Positions 34,987-47,848 are shown, numbered from the stretch's first letter. The stretch is 64,000 nt of DNA from Sporobolomyces roseus (GCA_016617785.1 JADILM010000005.1:620001-684000); one strand, 5' to 3'. Made by a program: numbers and translations. The notes: generated by a model from the letters alone, not told the origin.

Positions 34987-37900
34987 ATGCCAGCGAGACG
35001 AGTCAAAGCACCCGTTCAAGAGGAGGAGGACACAGTGGAATCACTAAGTGGACCTCTTGAACACTTACCACAACTCTTCTCAGTCGCACAACAAACTACC
35101 GCTTCTCACCGCAAGCATGTCAACAACCTTCATTCCCTCTTCTTACGCTGCGCCAAAGTCGTCACTCTATCGAAAGATGGAACTCAGAAACAATTGAGTG
35201 GGGAGAGAGCGTTTGGGCAAAAGTTCAGAGAGGCAGTCATTTATCCATTGGGAGTGAAAAAGGGAGTCGAACAAGGAGACAGGATCATCAAGTTCATAGC
35301 TGGATTCGTCGCATTCTCGGTAGAATATGGTATGTTTCAAGGTCTGACCAGCTTGACCGCCGAAGTGAATTGACGGGATCGATCTTTCGCAGACTTTAAA
35401 CAGAGAGAGGGAGAGGAAGAAGACGAAGATGATGAAGATGAAGACGATGGACCTGCTTCTCGTCTAGTCAGTCAGCTACTTTCTTTCCTACTGAGAGGGT
35501 TTCAAGCAAAGAACAAGATCGGTCGGTATCGTTGCGTTCAACTTGTTGCCCTAATGATCAATAATTTGGGTGAAATCGAGTGAGTGCCGTCTTTCTTACT
35601 AGCCCTCACTACTGTCACTGACCTATGCTCCAACCTCAGCGACGACTCGTTTCAACACCTCAAGAATGCGCTTCTCGAACGAGTGAGGGACAAGGAGTCT
35701 TCAGTTCGATTACAAGCGGTCGTCGCACTGTCGAAACTGCAAGAAGCGGACGAAGATGAGGACGATGAAGACGACGACGAAGAGGAAGAGAAGAAGTCGG
35801 TATCAGAAGTTCTCATCGATATCCTCAATCACGATTCTGCAGCGTGAGTTTTACATTTCTTCTCTTTTCTCATTTCTGCTTTGCTCACCCGATTTCCCTG
35901 TTCAGCGAGGTCCGTCGTGCGGCTCTCATGAACCTCTTCTCTTCTCCCGAAACTCTCCCTGCTCTCCTCCGCCGAACACTCGATGTCGATACCGTGAATC
36001 GTCGACTCGCATTCACCCATGTCCTCCCTACGATCCCTGCGAAACATCTCACCCCTCTCCAACGCGAACAAGTCATGAGTCGAGGTCTCCGAGATCGAGA
36101 AGAAGCCGTTCAACGGGCGGCGAAGAAATTGGTCGGACTTTGGGCAGATCAAGTTGGAAACATCGAGGATTTCATCAAGCTTTTCAATGTTTACGAGGAA
36201 GAGGGAGCCAAGGTCGCAGAGAAAGCAGTAGAGGCGCTCGTCGAGGTCAGACCAGATATGATGGATGGGGTCGAGTTCGGAGGTAAGTTTTCGCAGACCT
36301 GGATTCCTCTTCTCGACTGGTAGCTGACATAACTCCTAAATCCAGATGACTTCTTCCAAGCTCTTTCGCCAGCAACCTCCTTCCTCGCTCGTGTCTACTT
36401 CAGCTACCTTCGATCAGAGGGGAACCCTCTCCTAGCGGACATCGAACCAGTCGTGACTGCTCTCGCATTCTTCATTCAAGCCGAATGGACTCAACTCGTC
36501 GTACTTCTCGAATCGGAGGAACGAAGAGAAGACAGAGAAGCAGAACACGAGTTCATTGTGAGACAGTTGGTGGGGATGGCAGTCAACCTAGATTACGGAG
36601 ACGAAATCGGTCGACGGAAAATGTTCGAACTCATGCGTAAGGTCACGTCCTTTCTTCATCCTTGACTCAGCTTGGCTCACATTACTTCTCATTGGTAGGC
36701 GAGATGCTGCAACACTCCTCACTGCCACCAACTCTCATTCCTCAATGCCTCGACGTTCTCCTCAAAGGTACATCAGAACGAGATTTCATGCGAATCGTCG
36801 TTGAGATCGTTCAATCACTTCGACGAGACTCGCAACTTGTCACATCGGACTCTGAGCTGAGTGAAGTGGAGGACGATGACGATTCGAGTGAGGAGGAAGA
36901 GGGTGCCGAAGGTGGAAAGAAGAGGCAGCACAAGAGGAAACGCTCGTCAGGTCCGGAACAGATCGAGCGAAGGAAGGAGCTTGATCTGAGATGTCTGATC
37001 GTCGTCAAGGCGCTACTCGAACGAGTCATGAGCGTGCGTCGGATTCAATTTCTCAGTCGTCCTCCTCTGCTGACAGCTCAGATGGGTGACTTCTGCGCAC
37101 AGGCTTTGCAAGAGAACTCGATGCTACATGGTCTCGTCGCCGAGCTCATCGTACCCGCAGTCAAGACTAAAGACTTTGAAGTTCGCGCTCAAGGACTGAT
37201 TTGTCTAGGTCTTTGCTGCTTGCTCGACAAGGTGAGCCTTGAATTCGAGTTTCCTTCCCTATGCATCGCTGATAAGCTCTGCGGACAGTCAATGGCTCTC
37301 GATTCCTTCCAACTTCTCGCTCGACAAAGCGAAGCTACAGAAGGAGAACTCCAAGTCAAGATTCTTCAAACTTTGTTCGACTTGCTCATTCTGCACGGCA
37401 TCAGTTTTGGTGAAGAGAGAGGCTTTGGCGTACGTCTTTCTTTTGTCGCCATCGAGGGCTTCTTAGCTGACTCGCTCGTGATGACTTGCAGGCCGATATC
37501 ATTCTCGGGTTCCTGAGTAGTTCGCTCGATCAAGAGGATCCACGAGTAGCTGCTACCGCCGTCGTTGGGATCGCAAAGCTCATTCTGTCGGGTATGGTGA
37601 CAGACGAAGAGGTGAGTCTGCGCGGTCATTGTGACGAGGGAAGAGTGCTGACTTTCGGACTCGACAGATCCTGAGTCGACTCGTACTTCTGTACTTTGCT
37701 GGCGAGACTGCCGACAATCAGGAGCTACGACAGTGCCTCTCTTACTTCTTCCCCGTCTACTGCTACTCGAACCCTCAGAATCAGCGAAGAGTTAGCAATG
37801 TAAGCTCAATCTCACCCTTTCATTTGAGATGCGACAGCTGAATACTCCTCGAGTGAACAGGTCGTCATCAAGACTCTTGAGGTACTACGGAGTGTTTACG

Positions 37901-38638
37901 ACGAGTTGAAGGACAAGTCGACAATGGTCACTCCTCTACAAATCGGTTCACAACTCGTCGATTGGACAGATCCTCAGAAAGCTGTGTACGTCTGCACAGG
38001 GTCTCATTAGCCTGTCATATCTGCGATAGCTGATGATCTCCATCTCCGGATGTACAGCGAGACTGAGGGAGTCAAACCCGATGATTCTATTCAGCTTGAT
38101 CTCGCTATTTCAATGACTAAAGCTCTGTACAAGTCTGAAGAGAGTGCGTCCCATTCCGAACGTTCTCAGCTGAATGTAGAGCTGACGTTTGAGGATGGAT
38201 TGCACAGAGGACGAGCGGAAACTTTGGTGTCAACTTCTGCCAAAACTCCACGTTTCGGAAGAATCGGATGACCTCAAGATCAAAGCTCTCACTCTTCTTA
38301 TATCTGAGCTGAAAGAGGTCAGTCAGATCTGCTGAGCTCCATCACCTATCGTCCCTGACTTTCTCGTCATATTTCCGCAGAATCGACCACTCGGCGATGC
38401 AGTACCTCGAAACGCCCTGAATCGCTTCGACACGAGCCTCAAGAAGGTGTTCTCAGAGCGTCTCGATGCTCTCACCGATGAGCAGATCGAAGCTTCCGAA
38501 TCTATCACCGCTGTCAAAGCTTTTGTCGATCGATGTGAACAGGATGGAGATGGATCGACGGAAGATGAGGGAGACGAAGATGAGGACGACGAAGAGGAGG
38601 AGGAAGAAGAAGAGGAGGAAGAGGAAGGAGAGGAATAG
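34987..38638 (+). CDS. YCG1: Condensin subunit 3 (CAP-G / Ycg1)
   Basis: HEAT-repeat subunit of condensin that, with Brn1, binds DNA and compacts chromosomes in mitosis. More than ten exons, roughly 950-1,000 aa. Exon 1 (34987-35329) encodes LPQLFSVAQQTTASHRKHVN and continues in phase at 35393. HEAT-type helices follow: FLLRGFQAKNKIGRYRCVQL, LVALMINNLGEIDDDSFQHL, ERVRDKESSVRLQAVVALSK, then AALMNLFSSPETLPALLRRT, RVLDV-type repeats and LRDREEAVQRAAKKLVGLWA. The block DKESSVRLQAVVALSKLQ is diagnostic for the subunit. An acidic loop (DEDDEDDDEEEEKK) and a highly acidic C-terminal tail (about 20 Glu/Asp) are present. Several introns are 50-60 nt. Confidence 0.92.
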
Positions 38639-39515
38639 TCTCGCCGGGTCTTTCGTCTTTCATTCTCACTTTGTATGATTAGCTCACTTCGTTACTCCTT
38701 TTTGTCGGTAATTTCATATCGATATTATTCTCTGTTCGGAGATGATCTCTCTTGAGATTCGAGCGTTGCTAGCTAGCATCGCTCGTCAGCATCGATGAGC
38801 AAGCTCAGCTCGTCTCGAATTTTCCCAATTTTCGCGAGTAGCTAGTCAGCCACGCTCTACGTTTCGTCTCTTGTCGGATAGTCTGCTACTCTCACCCTTA
38901 TCATCGGTGCTACCTTCGCGCGATTCGCTCAGATCTCTCTCTCGTATCGGCCGCAGAGTTCCAAATCTGATGCAAGAGAAGCATCCGACTCTCGGTTTCG
39001 ACAGCCTACTTCTCGAGCGCTCCGCAAGGTCTCCCAGCGCCATTGAGCAGATAGTGCGAGCAGAGCGCGCTCTCGAGGAAGCAAGGACGAGGCTAGTTTG
39101 TTGTTGTTCATGCGAAAAATCGACAAAAGTGATGAAAAGTGTGATCTCGTTCACTAAGACTCAAGACGAGCTAGCAAGCGTCTCACCGCTTTATAATAGC
39201 TCTAATGAACTAGGAACACGTTCAATGAAGAGAGCAGGTAGATCCTCTCGTGAAAAGCTCGATTTCATTTTTCCCATCACATTTCATCGCAAGCCCTCAT
39301 TCCTCGACCTCAACTCGCCTCACTTCTCGAACACTCTATATACTCAGACTAGAGATGGCTGACCGTCTCTGTACAAAACCCGCTCTCTCTTTCTCTCCTT
39401 CTTCTTCTTCCTTCACTTTCACTTCTTCACTTCTCTCTCTCCCGCCTCACTCTCTCAACTCACTTCCCTCTCACTACTCTACACCACCTTACTACTTTAC
39501 TCGATCACCCCGACG
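38639..39515. other. Intergenic with palindrome, 3' of YCG1
   Basis: Nearly 880 bp. The left side holds the YCG1 3' region with an imperfect palindrome (38761-38784). A TATA-like CTATATA lies near 39338, about 170 bp before the next start codon. Pyrimidine-rich leader sequence follows (39380-39500). Confidence 0.45.
38761..38784. repeat. 24-bp imperfect palindrome
   Basis: GAGCG-TTGCTAGCTAGCAT-CGCTC: its reverse complement differs only at one symmetrical T:T pair. About 125 bp past the YCG1 stop codon. RNA from it would fold into a stem; it is followed by GC-rich GAGC/GCTC inverted pieces to about 38815. Confidence 0.7.
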
Positions 39516-40254
39516 ATGCCTTTCATCACTAGCTTCCTCTGGTCTCTCGTTGGTCTCAACACTTCGAAACGAGCTGTTCGTCTTCACTTTCTCTCCTCTC
39601 TCCCTCCCTCAACAAAGACTGACTCTCTTCTCTGCCACTCACAGACCCCTGCTCTCATCTCCAACATCGTCGACAAAGCTCCCGTAGCTTCAACTCACGA
39701 TCGTTCCTCCTACTCTGCTCCTCCTCTTCGTTCTCCTCAACTCGCTTTCAAATCCAAACTCTTCCTCGAACACCCTACTCGATACGTCTCTCTCTCGGAA
39801 CTCATCCGTGGACTCGCTCCTCCTACCGAGATCCAAGTTCAAGAACTCGAGTCGGTCGAAGCTCGGGGAACGATTATTCCTATTCTTCCCACTGAGGACG
39901 AGATCGAACGAAAGGTGAGTCTCCCGTTCTTCTCTTCTTCACTCATCCCCTCGACGTTGTGCTGACATTCGAACCTCTACTCGACAGCTCCTTCAATCGC
40001 TCGCACACAATTCCGCCTTGACCTCTCTCCTTCGCGAGCCCGATCTTCCTACTCACGTCGCAACTCCCAACGAATTACCTCTCTTTAACAACCGAAACCG
40101 ACGTGGTCCATCCCTCGAACAAATCAAGGAGGTCAAGCTCGTACATGCGAACAGTCCAGTCGACAAACGAAACTTTTTGGTTCATGAGGCGTACGATCGA
40201 TACTTTATGGCTTTGAATGGCATGTACTTCAAAGAATACCGTCACCTCTATTAG
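39516..40254 (+). CDS. Hypothetical protein, 221 aa
   Basis: Not recognised. Two exons (39516-39914, 39988-40254) separated by a 73-nt intron with GTGAGT/CAG ends sum to 666 nt, 221 aa. The N-terminus MPFITSFLWSLVGLNTSKRA has a hydrophobic patch and basic residues and could be a targeting sequence. The middle is Ser/Pro/Leu-rich; YVSLSELIRGLAPPTEIQVQ is the best ordered part. The C-terminal stretch LVHANSPVDKRNFLVHEAYD and YFMALNGMYFKEYRHLY is aromatic and basic and ends at a TAG. Preserved coding phase across the intron supports a real gene. No function is proposed. Confidence 0.6.
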
Positions 40255-40680
40255 CGATTCTTGCTTGTCCTGTTCTTTATCCTTATTACTACCTCTTTGA
40301 TGCCTCGAGCTTTGTTTAGATTCTTATTGTTGTTGTATTCAAACCCTACCTCTTTCTACCTCATCCTAGCATCGATAGCTGACTGCCTCCGCGAGAGACA
40401 CCGTCGAGCGGCGCGCCTGCTTTGAAAGACGATTCCAGAGCGTCCAAGATCGAGAAAGCGAGTGTCCATTGATTGCGAAATAAAAGTAAAGGAACGTTCG
40501 TAAACAAGGTATAAACAAGCAAGGGCATTCGTGAGAGAGGCGTGAAAGATTAAGAAGAAAGGAAGAACAAGAGAAGAACGAATAGTTGCGAAGTTTGCGA
40601 AGGGGGTTGCGAAGTAGTCATACAGACGAGGTGTAGAATCGAAAAAGCGTCTTTAAAGGGGAAGAAAGCGGTGGAGTGGC
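40255..40680. other. Convergent intergenic region
   Basis: Between the stop of the hypothetical gene and the last exon of the rhomboid gene; a mixed GC-rich segment (40380-40440) and A-rich stretches. No gene supported. Confidence 0.4.
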
Positions 40681-43477
40681 TCATAGGAGGGGAACAAGGA
40701 AAGTCGAAACGAGGATAATGAGGAGTGATGATGTCGAGGAGGAGGAAGATGTCGAGATGGTCGAAAGTCCAGTACCTTTGCAACGCTGCGAACAGGACGC
40801 ACCCGAATCAGTTCTCGTACAGAGAGATGCAAGGATCGTTCTGGCTCACATTGTTACTCGCTGTAGGCCAACACGAGAGGTAGCGGCACCAACTACACGC
40901 TGTCGAGGGATCTCCAGTATAGAAGTTCCTCGTCAGAACGACAAACATAACGATCGCTAACGGCAACGCAATAATTCGTAACCCGTAGAAGATGTATTTG
41001 TGAGTCTTTGAGGGCGAGTGGACGACGGGGAAGAGGAGAAGGGACATGACTAGTCCCATGGCGAATCCTCCCAAATGAGCGAAATTGTCGATACCTGCGA
41101 GCAGATATCCTCAACGACTAGCACTCCAGATATCGAGGGATGTGGACTCACCTGGAACCCAACCCAGTCCGAACCCTATGATGATTTCGATAACGAGCCA
41201 GAACAATTTGCGTTTCGGTTGGTATTCGATCTTCCAATGAGCAGCGAGATCACTACATGCTCGGAGTCCGACTCAGCTGGTTGTACAGCAGAATGGAAAG
41301 AGAGGACGTACTAGAGTAAAGCAGCGTGAGTACCAAAGATCGCTCCACTCGCACCGACCTGTAAATCAAGATACCACTGTATCAGTCTCTTGCACGCTCG
41401 AGAGAGATCGAGCGGAATTTGAGCTTACACTTGGTTGTCCAACGAGCGCAAAGTTGGCACCCAGAATGAACCCGAACAGCCCTGCTGCGAAGTAGAGAAT
41501 GAAGAACTTCGGTGTACCCATCATCTTCTCAACCTGTGAGACCTCATGGTCTGTTCAGCACTCGGCTGTCCAGCAAGCTGAGAAACGAGAGAGGCTCACC
41601 TGAGCTGTGGATCCGAAGCATTGAACCGCCATGTTGACTAAGAGATGCACGATACCAGCGTGCAAGAAGATGGGAACAAAGAATCTGAAACTCTGATCGG
41701 GTCCTCCGGCTCCATCCGTGATTCGGAATCCACCGAATCCGCAGATCTCGGACATGGTACAGGTTGGATCGGAGGAGGAGAGAGTAGCGGAATTCGTTTG
41801 GTTTAGACAAGTCCATTGGATATCGGTGACCTATCCAGGAAGGAGGAAAGGTCAGATGCTATCGACGAGGAGAGAGATTGAAAGGGAGGAAAAGCGAAGG
41901 AAGTCAGAGGGGAGAGAACTCTGAGAGTGAACGTACTCCTTCGATGAACTTCATGCATCCTGCGAAACGAGCTCCTTGATTGATGAGAACAGCACCAGAA
42001 GGACCTGTACATTCGAATTTGCTCAAGCATCAGTCATGGATGATAGACTGGTGATCGAGAGGTCGACGTACCTATCATGTAGTTGAAACTAGGTTTCGTT
42101 TGAATGACTGCACCAGTAATCGATTTCATTTTGACGAGTTCGACGATCATGACCTACGCATCAATGGAGCTAAGGCGTCAGCGCACAAGTCCACTTCACG
42201 AAGAGAGAAAGGTAAGATGAGAAACTTACGATAGTCATGATAACAGCCAAAGTCCAACTCGCATACGGCCACCTCTGAATCCCAACACTCTGTTTATGTT
42301 CCCACAATCTCCTCGCCGGATCCGTCGTATCCCAAAACCATCTCTTCCAAGTTGGTTCCGGTCTGATCTTGCTCCCATCAACATATTTCTCACTCGAGGC
42401 TGATCTATCGTGAGCAGCCGCTACGTCGAGAGAAGGGATCTTCTGTAGTCCGGAGGATTGCGAACGATCCATTCCGAAGGAGAGAGGCGGGTAGGAAGGT
42501 TTGCGTTGGTTCGAGACGTCGAGGGAAGATAAAGAGGGTGGGTCGAAAGCGAGTTCGTTTGGAGTGTAGAAGGTCGATTCTTGTCGACGTGAAGAGGGAC
42601 CTCCTCCTCCTCGGAGTTTGTTCATGAGCGATCCGACGAGCCCATTTCCTCCAGCACTTGAATTACGACCCATTTCTCGATCTTGCGAATAATAAGCATC
42701 TCCTTCTCCTCCTCTTCCTGATTCCGTATCTCCCCCTCCTCCTCGTTTCGGATAGAAACCATCTTCTCCATCATCGTCCCTGTCGCCTCCTCCTACAGCA
42801 GCATAACCTTTCGGTCTCGAATAAGGATGAACGGTCGATTGAGTTCCCGTCGAACCTTCTGTCCTTCTCGAGGTATCCGCGACGAGTGGTACATCCTCCT
42901 CATCCTCCTCATTCCCGTACCCTCGAGAAGAAGTATAAGGAACTGTTCCACTCCCGTTTCCTCCTTCTCCTCTAGCTCTCGCCAAGGGTCCGACTGAAGA
43001 AGGATTAATAGCTCTCATTTGACCCTGTCCCATTCCGGTCGCTTGACTCTTCTTCGGAGGTACAACGGTACTCTTATCATCCCGCAACAATTCCGGCGGT
43101 ACGTAATCACGATGTACACTTTGTTCCAATGCCAATTCCTCTGGAATCTCTGGAACTGATGGGATCCCTTCCATTGGGCGAGGACCGAATAAACCTCTCC
43201 GACCGGTGAAACGTCGATCTAGTTGCGAGACTGAGTCGTCGGGATGTATAGTAGAGGCTGCATCTTCAGACCATTCGAAATTGGAGGAGGCTACGTCGGA
43301 GGGTGCGATCGGACGGGAATAGATATCGGATGGATGAACTTGAGGGTGAGTGTGATAGGAAGGAGTAGAGTGGTCGTTTGTACTGGATAGGGGAGGGGGA
43401 ACGGCGAATGTAGAGGGAATAGATCGAAGGTACTCGACTCCTGAACTTGGTGGAGGTGAACCTTGTCTTCTTGACAT
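40681..43477 (-). CDS. Rhomboid family intramembrane serine protease
   Basis: Seven-helix intramembrane protease that cleaves transmembrane segments near the membrane surface. Reading many exons on the minus strand: a long disordered N-terminus (about 390 aa, Ser/Gly/Pro-rich, MSRRQGSPPP...) precedes KRWFWDTTDPARRLWEHKQS and the first hydrophobic helix YASWTLAVIMTI. Then PSGAVLINQGARFAGCMKFI, FFVPIFLHAGIVHLLVNMAV, and the catalytic GASGAIFGTHAALL (Ser in GASG). The histidine helix is IDNFAHLGGFAMGLVMSLLL; both Ser and His of the dyad are present. After helix 7 comes CSWCRYLSCWPTASNN. The end depends on one more intron: with it the protein ends in a hydrophobic tail at 40681, without it at 40808. 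Family is clear; substrates unknown. Confidence 0.88.
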
Positions 43478-44081
43478 GGAACTAGAGTGTGTGGGAGATG
43501 TGATAGATTGCTGTAGAGATCAAGTGGGCGATAGGAGGTAAGAGTGGGAGAGAGGTAGTTGCGTTGTTGAGAGAAGATCTTGGGAGGAAACAGAGGGCGT
43601 GGATCGATCTCGGGACAGATGTAGGGGTCGTAGGAGGGTATCTTGAGTGTTTTTTGAGTGTATCTTGAGGCGTTCACTGTGTCGGGAGTCAAGGACAGAG
43701 GTAGAGGGACGCGAAGGAGGCTGTGGCAGTTTTCGAATTTGCTCAAGTCTCTCAATCTCCCTCGTTGATTTTCGCTGATTTTCTATAGACGTTGTTACGC
43801 TATAAAGTGCTGAGTATTGAAATCTATAGCTCTCCAGAGTGTAGAAAGTGACTCCGGAATGTCGACCGATTTTCTCCGTCAACAAGTTCGCTCTTCTTCC
43901 ACTTTTCACGTCCTCATTCGCGCGCTGTTCTCCCTCTCTGTAAACTGTACTTCATCTCCATCGCCGCGGCCAGGGACCGACAGCTTCTCAGCAACGCCTT
44001 ATAACTAGAAACCTCCTTTCGATTCGATCAACTTTCATCTCTCATTCAAGCCTCTCAATTAGAGCACTCTCCTCCCCAAGG
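43478..44081. promoter_or_regulatory. Divergent promoter, rhomboid/NRAMP
   Basis: 604 bp between opposite start codons; it includes a CG-rich segment with CGCGG (43960-43972) and a pyrimidine-rich stretch before the NRAMP start. No known metal-response element was recognised. Confidence 0.45.
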
Positions 44082-46899
44082 ATGCAAGGACCACGCCTCT
44101 CCTCTCACTACGATCGCAACGTACCCGATATAACACTCCATCTCCCCCAGACACCAATTTGCTCTTCACCTCCTTCCTCTAAACTTCCCGATTCATCTTC
44201 CCCTCTGACCGATTCTACTCGTCCCCATCCGTCAAACTTCCCTTCTAATGGCTCGATCCACTCGGGGGACCCACCGACAGTCGAGGAGAGGGAGAGACGA
44301 GAACAAGAGGAAATCGAACGATCCAAAGCAGAATTCGAAAGTGGTGCTTCAAATTCACAGGTGCTCGGATATGATCAGAATGCGAAGGGGGGAGGAAAGG
44401 GTAGGAGACGAGGAAAGGATGAGGAGAGTGCAGAGGGGAAGGAACCAGTGAATTTCGGGAACAGGGTTTGGAAAGTTTTGAAGAGACACGCTGCTTTCGT
44501 TGGTCCTGGAGTTATCGCTAGTGTAGCTTATCGTGAGTGCTACTATTCCTATCTCTCTCTCGCAGGAAGTTCGGTCGGAAGCTGATCAGAGAATTGTATT
44601 GTTTCGCAGTCGATCCTGGAAATTGGTCGACCGATTTACAAGCTGGTAGTGCTGTATGTTCTTCACGACAACCTTTAATATCACCATACGCTGACTCGCG
44701 AGTACGTCTGCGACCAACAGCACGGATACAGTCATCTCTTCGTGATTCTGTTGTCGGGATTGATGGCTCTCATGTTCCAAATCCTCGCAACACGGCTCGG
44801 ATGCGTCTCTGATGAAGGCACGCCAAATACTCTCTCATGCTCCGTCTGGACGAGCCACAACGAGAATCTCGACTGATCGCCGTTTCATGATCGAATTGCA
44901 GATTTCGCAACGCATTGTCGAATCGCTCTTCACAACCGGGATAGCAAGTACAAGATGTTCTACAGATGGGGAGTATTGTACCCTCTCTACGCGATGGCTG
45001 AGATTGGTATCATCTTCGTAAGTCGAAAGGTCGATAGCAAGACAATTCTCGAATGAACCCTGACTGACTCGCTTTCCCCCATTCGATTTAGACGGATCTT
45101 GCTGAATTGATCGGTTCAGCTATCGCTATCAACTTGTATGTTGACGACCACTCATCCGCTGGACCGAGCTGATCATTCCGATTCACGCGTAGATTGATCC
45201 CGGCAATTCCACTATGGGGTTGTGTTCTGATCACTGCTGCCGACGTACTCCTCATCCTTCTCCTCTTCAACCAATGTACGTTCTCTCACCGAGCATTCCC
45301 GAGACTTATTGCTGATTGTCAATCGCGGTTTTTGCTTCTCTCGTTCAGATCCTACGCGAACGGTCACGAGATCGATGCGACTGTTTGAGCTCCTCATCGG
45401 GCTCCTAGTCCTCACTGTTCTCGGCTCGTTCGTCGCTCTACTAGTCGAAGTTGAGCCAGTTTGGAGGGATGCTTTCCACGGATACATCCCAAGTTCAGGA
45501 ATCATCAATAATGGTGGAGTTTACATCGCAGTCGGGTACGTCGTGACACTGCCTTCAACCCTCTACTAACTGAGAACTGAAAGCCGTCGTCATGTGGTAC
45601 AGTATTATTGGAGCGACTGTGATGCCTCATGCTTTCTTCATCGGATCGAAAATGTCGTGCATGAGGAGGATCCCACCTTCAGCCTACGGAGAAGAAGACG
45701 TCGATCGACCCGAGGACGACGATGCGTACTACACGAAAGGACAAGAATCCGAACAAGATGACGAATCGATCGAAGAGCGACAACGACGAGAGGATCGAGA
45801 ATCGCGTCCTCGCTACTTCCTCCCCTCCCTCCACCTCCCTCAACCGTTCAGAATGCCTCAAGGTGGATTCGACTTTATCTCCTCTTCCCGAGTTCCAATG
45901 GACGATTTGGCAACTACCGAAGAATCGACTCAACCGAAAAAGAAGACGAAGAAATCTCATCCTCCTGAATTACAACGACCGAAACCTTCTTTGGCTTGCG
46001 TCAAGGCTCATCTCTCGCATGCGTGCTTCGATGTTGCGGGTTCATTGTTGGGATTCGCATTAGTCGTCAATTCGAGCATCCTGATTCTCGCAGCTGCTGT
46101 ATTCTACTACGGAGAAGGAAGGAGTAGCAACACGAGTGGAGATGGAATCAGTGATCTCTTCGACGCGTACGCCCTCGTGAAGGAATACCTCGGTCAAGGT
46201 CGGTTTCGAACGGGTCTCAGTGAAGACTCGAGCCCTCGCTGACATCTCGTCTTGACCTGCAGCTCTCGCCTATATCTTTGCGATCGCTCTTCTCGCCGCT
46301 GGTCAATCTGCTTCTCTCACCGTGACTCTCTCTGGTCAGATCATCGGAGAAGGTTTCATCGTAAGTCTATCGTCTTCTCTAAATCTCGCTTATTCGTCTC
46401 ATTTCGGCCCCCTCGACTCGTGATCTGATCTGATCTCACTCTCTCCTTGCAGCGCTGGCGAACGACCCCTTGGAAACGCCGCCTCATCACTCGCTTAATC
46501 GGTATCATCCCGAGTCTCGCAGTCAGTATCGGAGTCGGACGAGAAGGGATCAATACGCTCCTCGTCGCTTCCCAAGTCGCTTTATCGATCGTCCTCACCT
46601 TCATTCTCCCACCTCTCATCATCTTTACTTCCGAACATCGAGTGATGGGACTACCCGACAAAACCTATGTTCCACCTCCTCCCTCGACAGACACTCTCCC
46701 ACCTGCAACGTCTCGGAAGGACCGTCTGAGGTCGATCATGACAACGCTGAATCCAATCAGGAAAAGAAGATTGCCTCTAGGGATTCTCGCTTCTTACGCT
46801 TCTCCTCCTGTGATCGTCTACCTCTGTTGGATGATATGGTTGTTGATCTCGACGGCCAATGTGTATGCTCTCCACACATTAGCAGCAGGTAGTGCGTGA
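44082..46899 (+). CDS. SMF1: NRAMP-type divalent metal transporter (Smf)
   Basis: Proton-coupled Mn2+/Fe2+ transporter. About ten exons, roughly 700 aa. A long polar N-terminus (about 130 aa) precedes FVGPGVIASVAY. The TM1 metal motif follows in VDPGNWSTDLQAGSAYGYSH. Next are TDLAELIGSAIAINL, LIPAIPLWGCVLITAADVLL and FELLIGLLVLTVLGSFVALL. The TM6 motif is IIGATVMPHAFFIGSKMSC, with the MPH of metal-binding NRAMPs. A hydrophilic loop of roughly 100 residues (EEDVDRPEDDDAYYTKGQES...) follows TM6. Then FDVAGSLLGFALVVNSSILI, GQSASLTVTLSGQIIGEGFI and closing helices. Both DPGN and MPH are intact, which argues for a functional transporter. Plasma membrane versus endosome location is not decidable. 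Confidence 0.94.
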
Positions 46900-47848
46900 G
46901 CACTGTGGGAGGCGAATCCAGTCGTAGCTTCGTTGTATTTTTCAGTTGTTGTTTTTGTAAAAGCTGATTCCTCATCGTCCGTCGCTGGCTATTTGTCGCT
47001 CTGGAGTCAGTGAGGGAGAAGCTGTCGGGCTATAGCCATGAGCGTCAGACGAACCCGAGACGAATTGAGCTATTCGAACGGCGTCAACTTGAGAGCGCGA
47101 TCGCAAGCTTGCCCATTCTCACTTCGTCCTCAATTCCTCAAGACTACTCACGTCGCTCGATGTCGCATCACCCTCACAACAGTGGCTCATTCGCTCTCTC
47201 AATCGCTCTCGAACAACCCAACTCAAAGTGTAAGGTGAATCAAGCGGTTTCTTTTGTTTCACAGACACTCAAACTGAAGACGAAGAAGGAGGAGGAGACC
47301 TGCGACTATATACCCAAAGACCAAACGAGAGAACAGAACAGAATAGAAAAGAGATATACAATCAGAAAGAGACAAAGAGAGATATGTGTACCAAAGAATA
47401 ATATACGTTGCGAAGAGAGGCGGGGTTTGCTAGAGAAAAGGGTATTCATGAACGAGGAAGAGATCAGGGGGAATGGGTTGTGATTTTGCGAGGTAAGCTT
47501 TGCTAGGGTTTTTTTGCGAATTGCTGCTGTGCGAGTAAGGGTATGATTGAATGGGTATTGCGTTGAAAGCTCTGATTGTGGGAAAAGAGAGAGTTCTAGG
47601 TCGTGATGAAGGGGAGAAAAGATGGGTAAGCGATATAGAGAGGATGTTTGGTGTGTTGCAAGCGAGGAGAAAGAGAAGGATAGAGAGGAAGAATTGCTGT
47701 CGAAGCTTTTTTGGGGAATTGAAGAATATGCTGGAAGAAAGTAGAGCGGCGATAAGAGAAGAGAATGGGAGTGGGAGTGGGAGAGAGTAGGGGAAGTCGA
47801 CGATAAAGAGTAGTACTGATAGGTCGAGGAGTTTTTTTGGTGAAATGC
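46900..47848. other. Convergent intergenic region, likely long 3' UTRs
   Basis: About 950 bp between stop codons of NRAMP (+) and the CCCH protein (-). The short ORFs here are purine-rich (plus) or Ser/Pro-rich (minus) without domains. No AU-rich nonamer was seen for the minus-strand transcript. Confidence 0.4.

Noticed and set aside
47551..47790. 79-codon plus-strand ORF
   Set aside because: Purine-rich Arg/Glu translation in the likely 3' untranslated region of the CCCH gene; no homology recognised.
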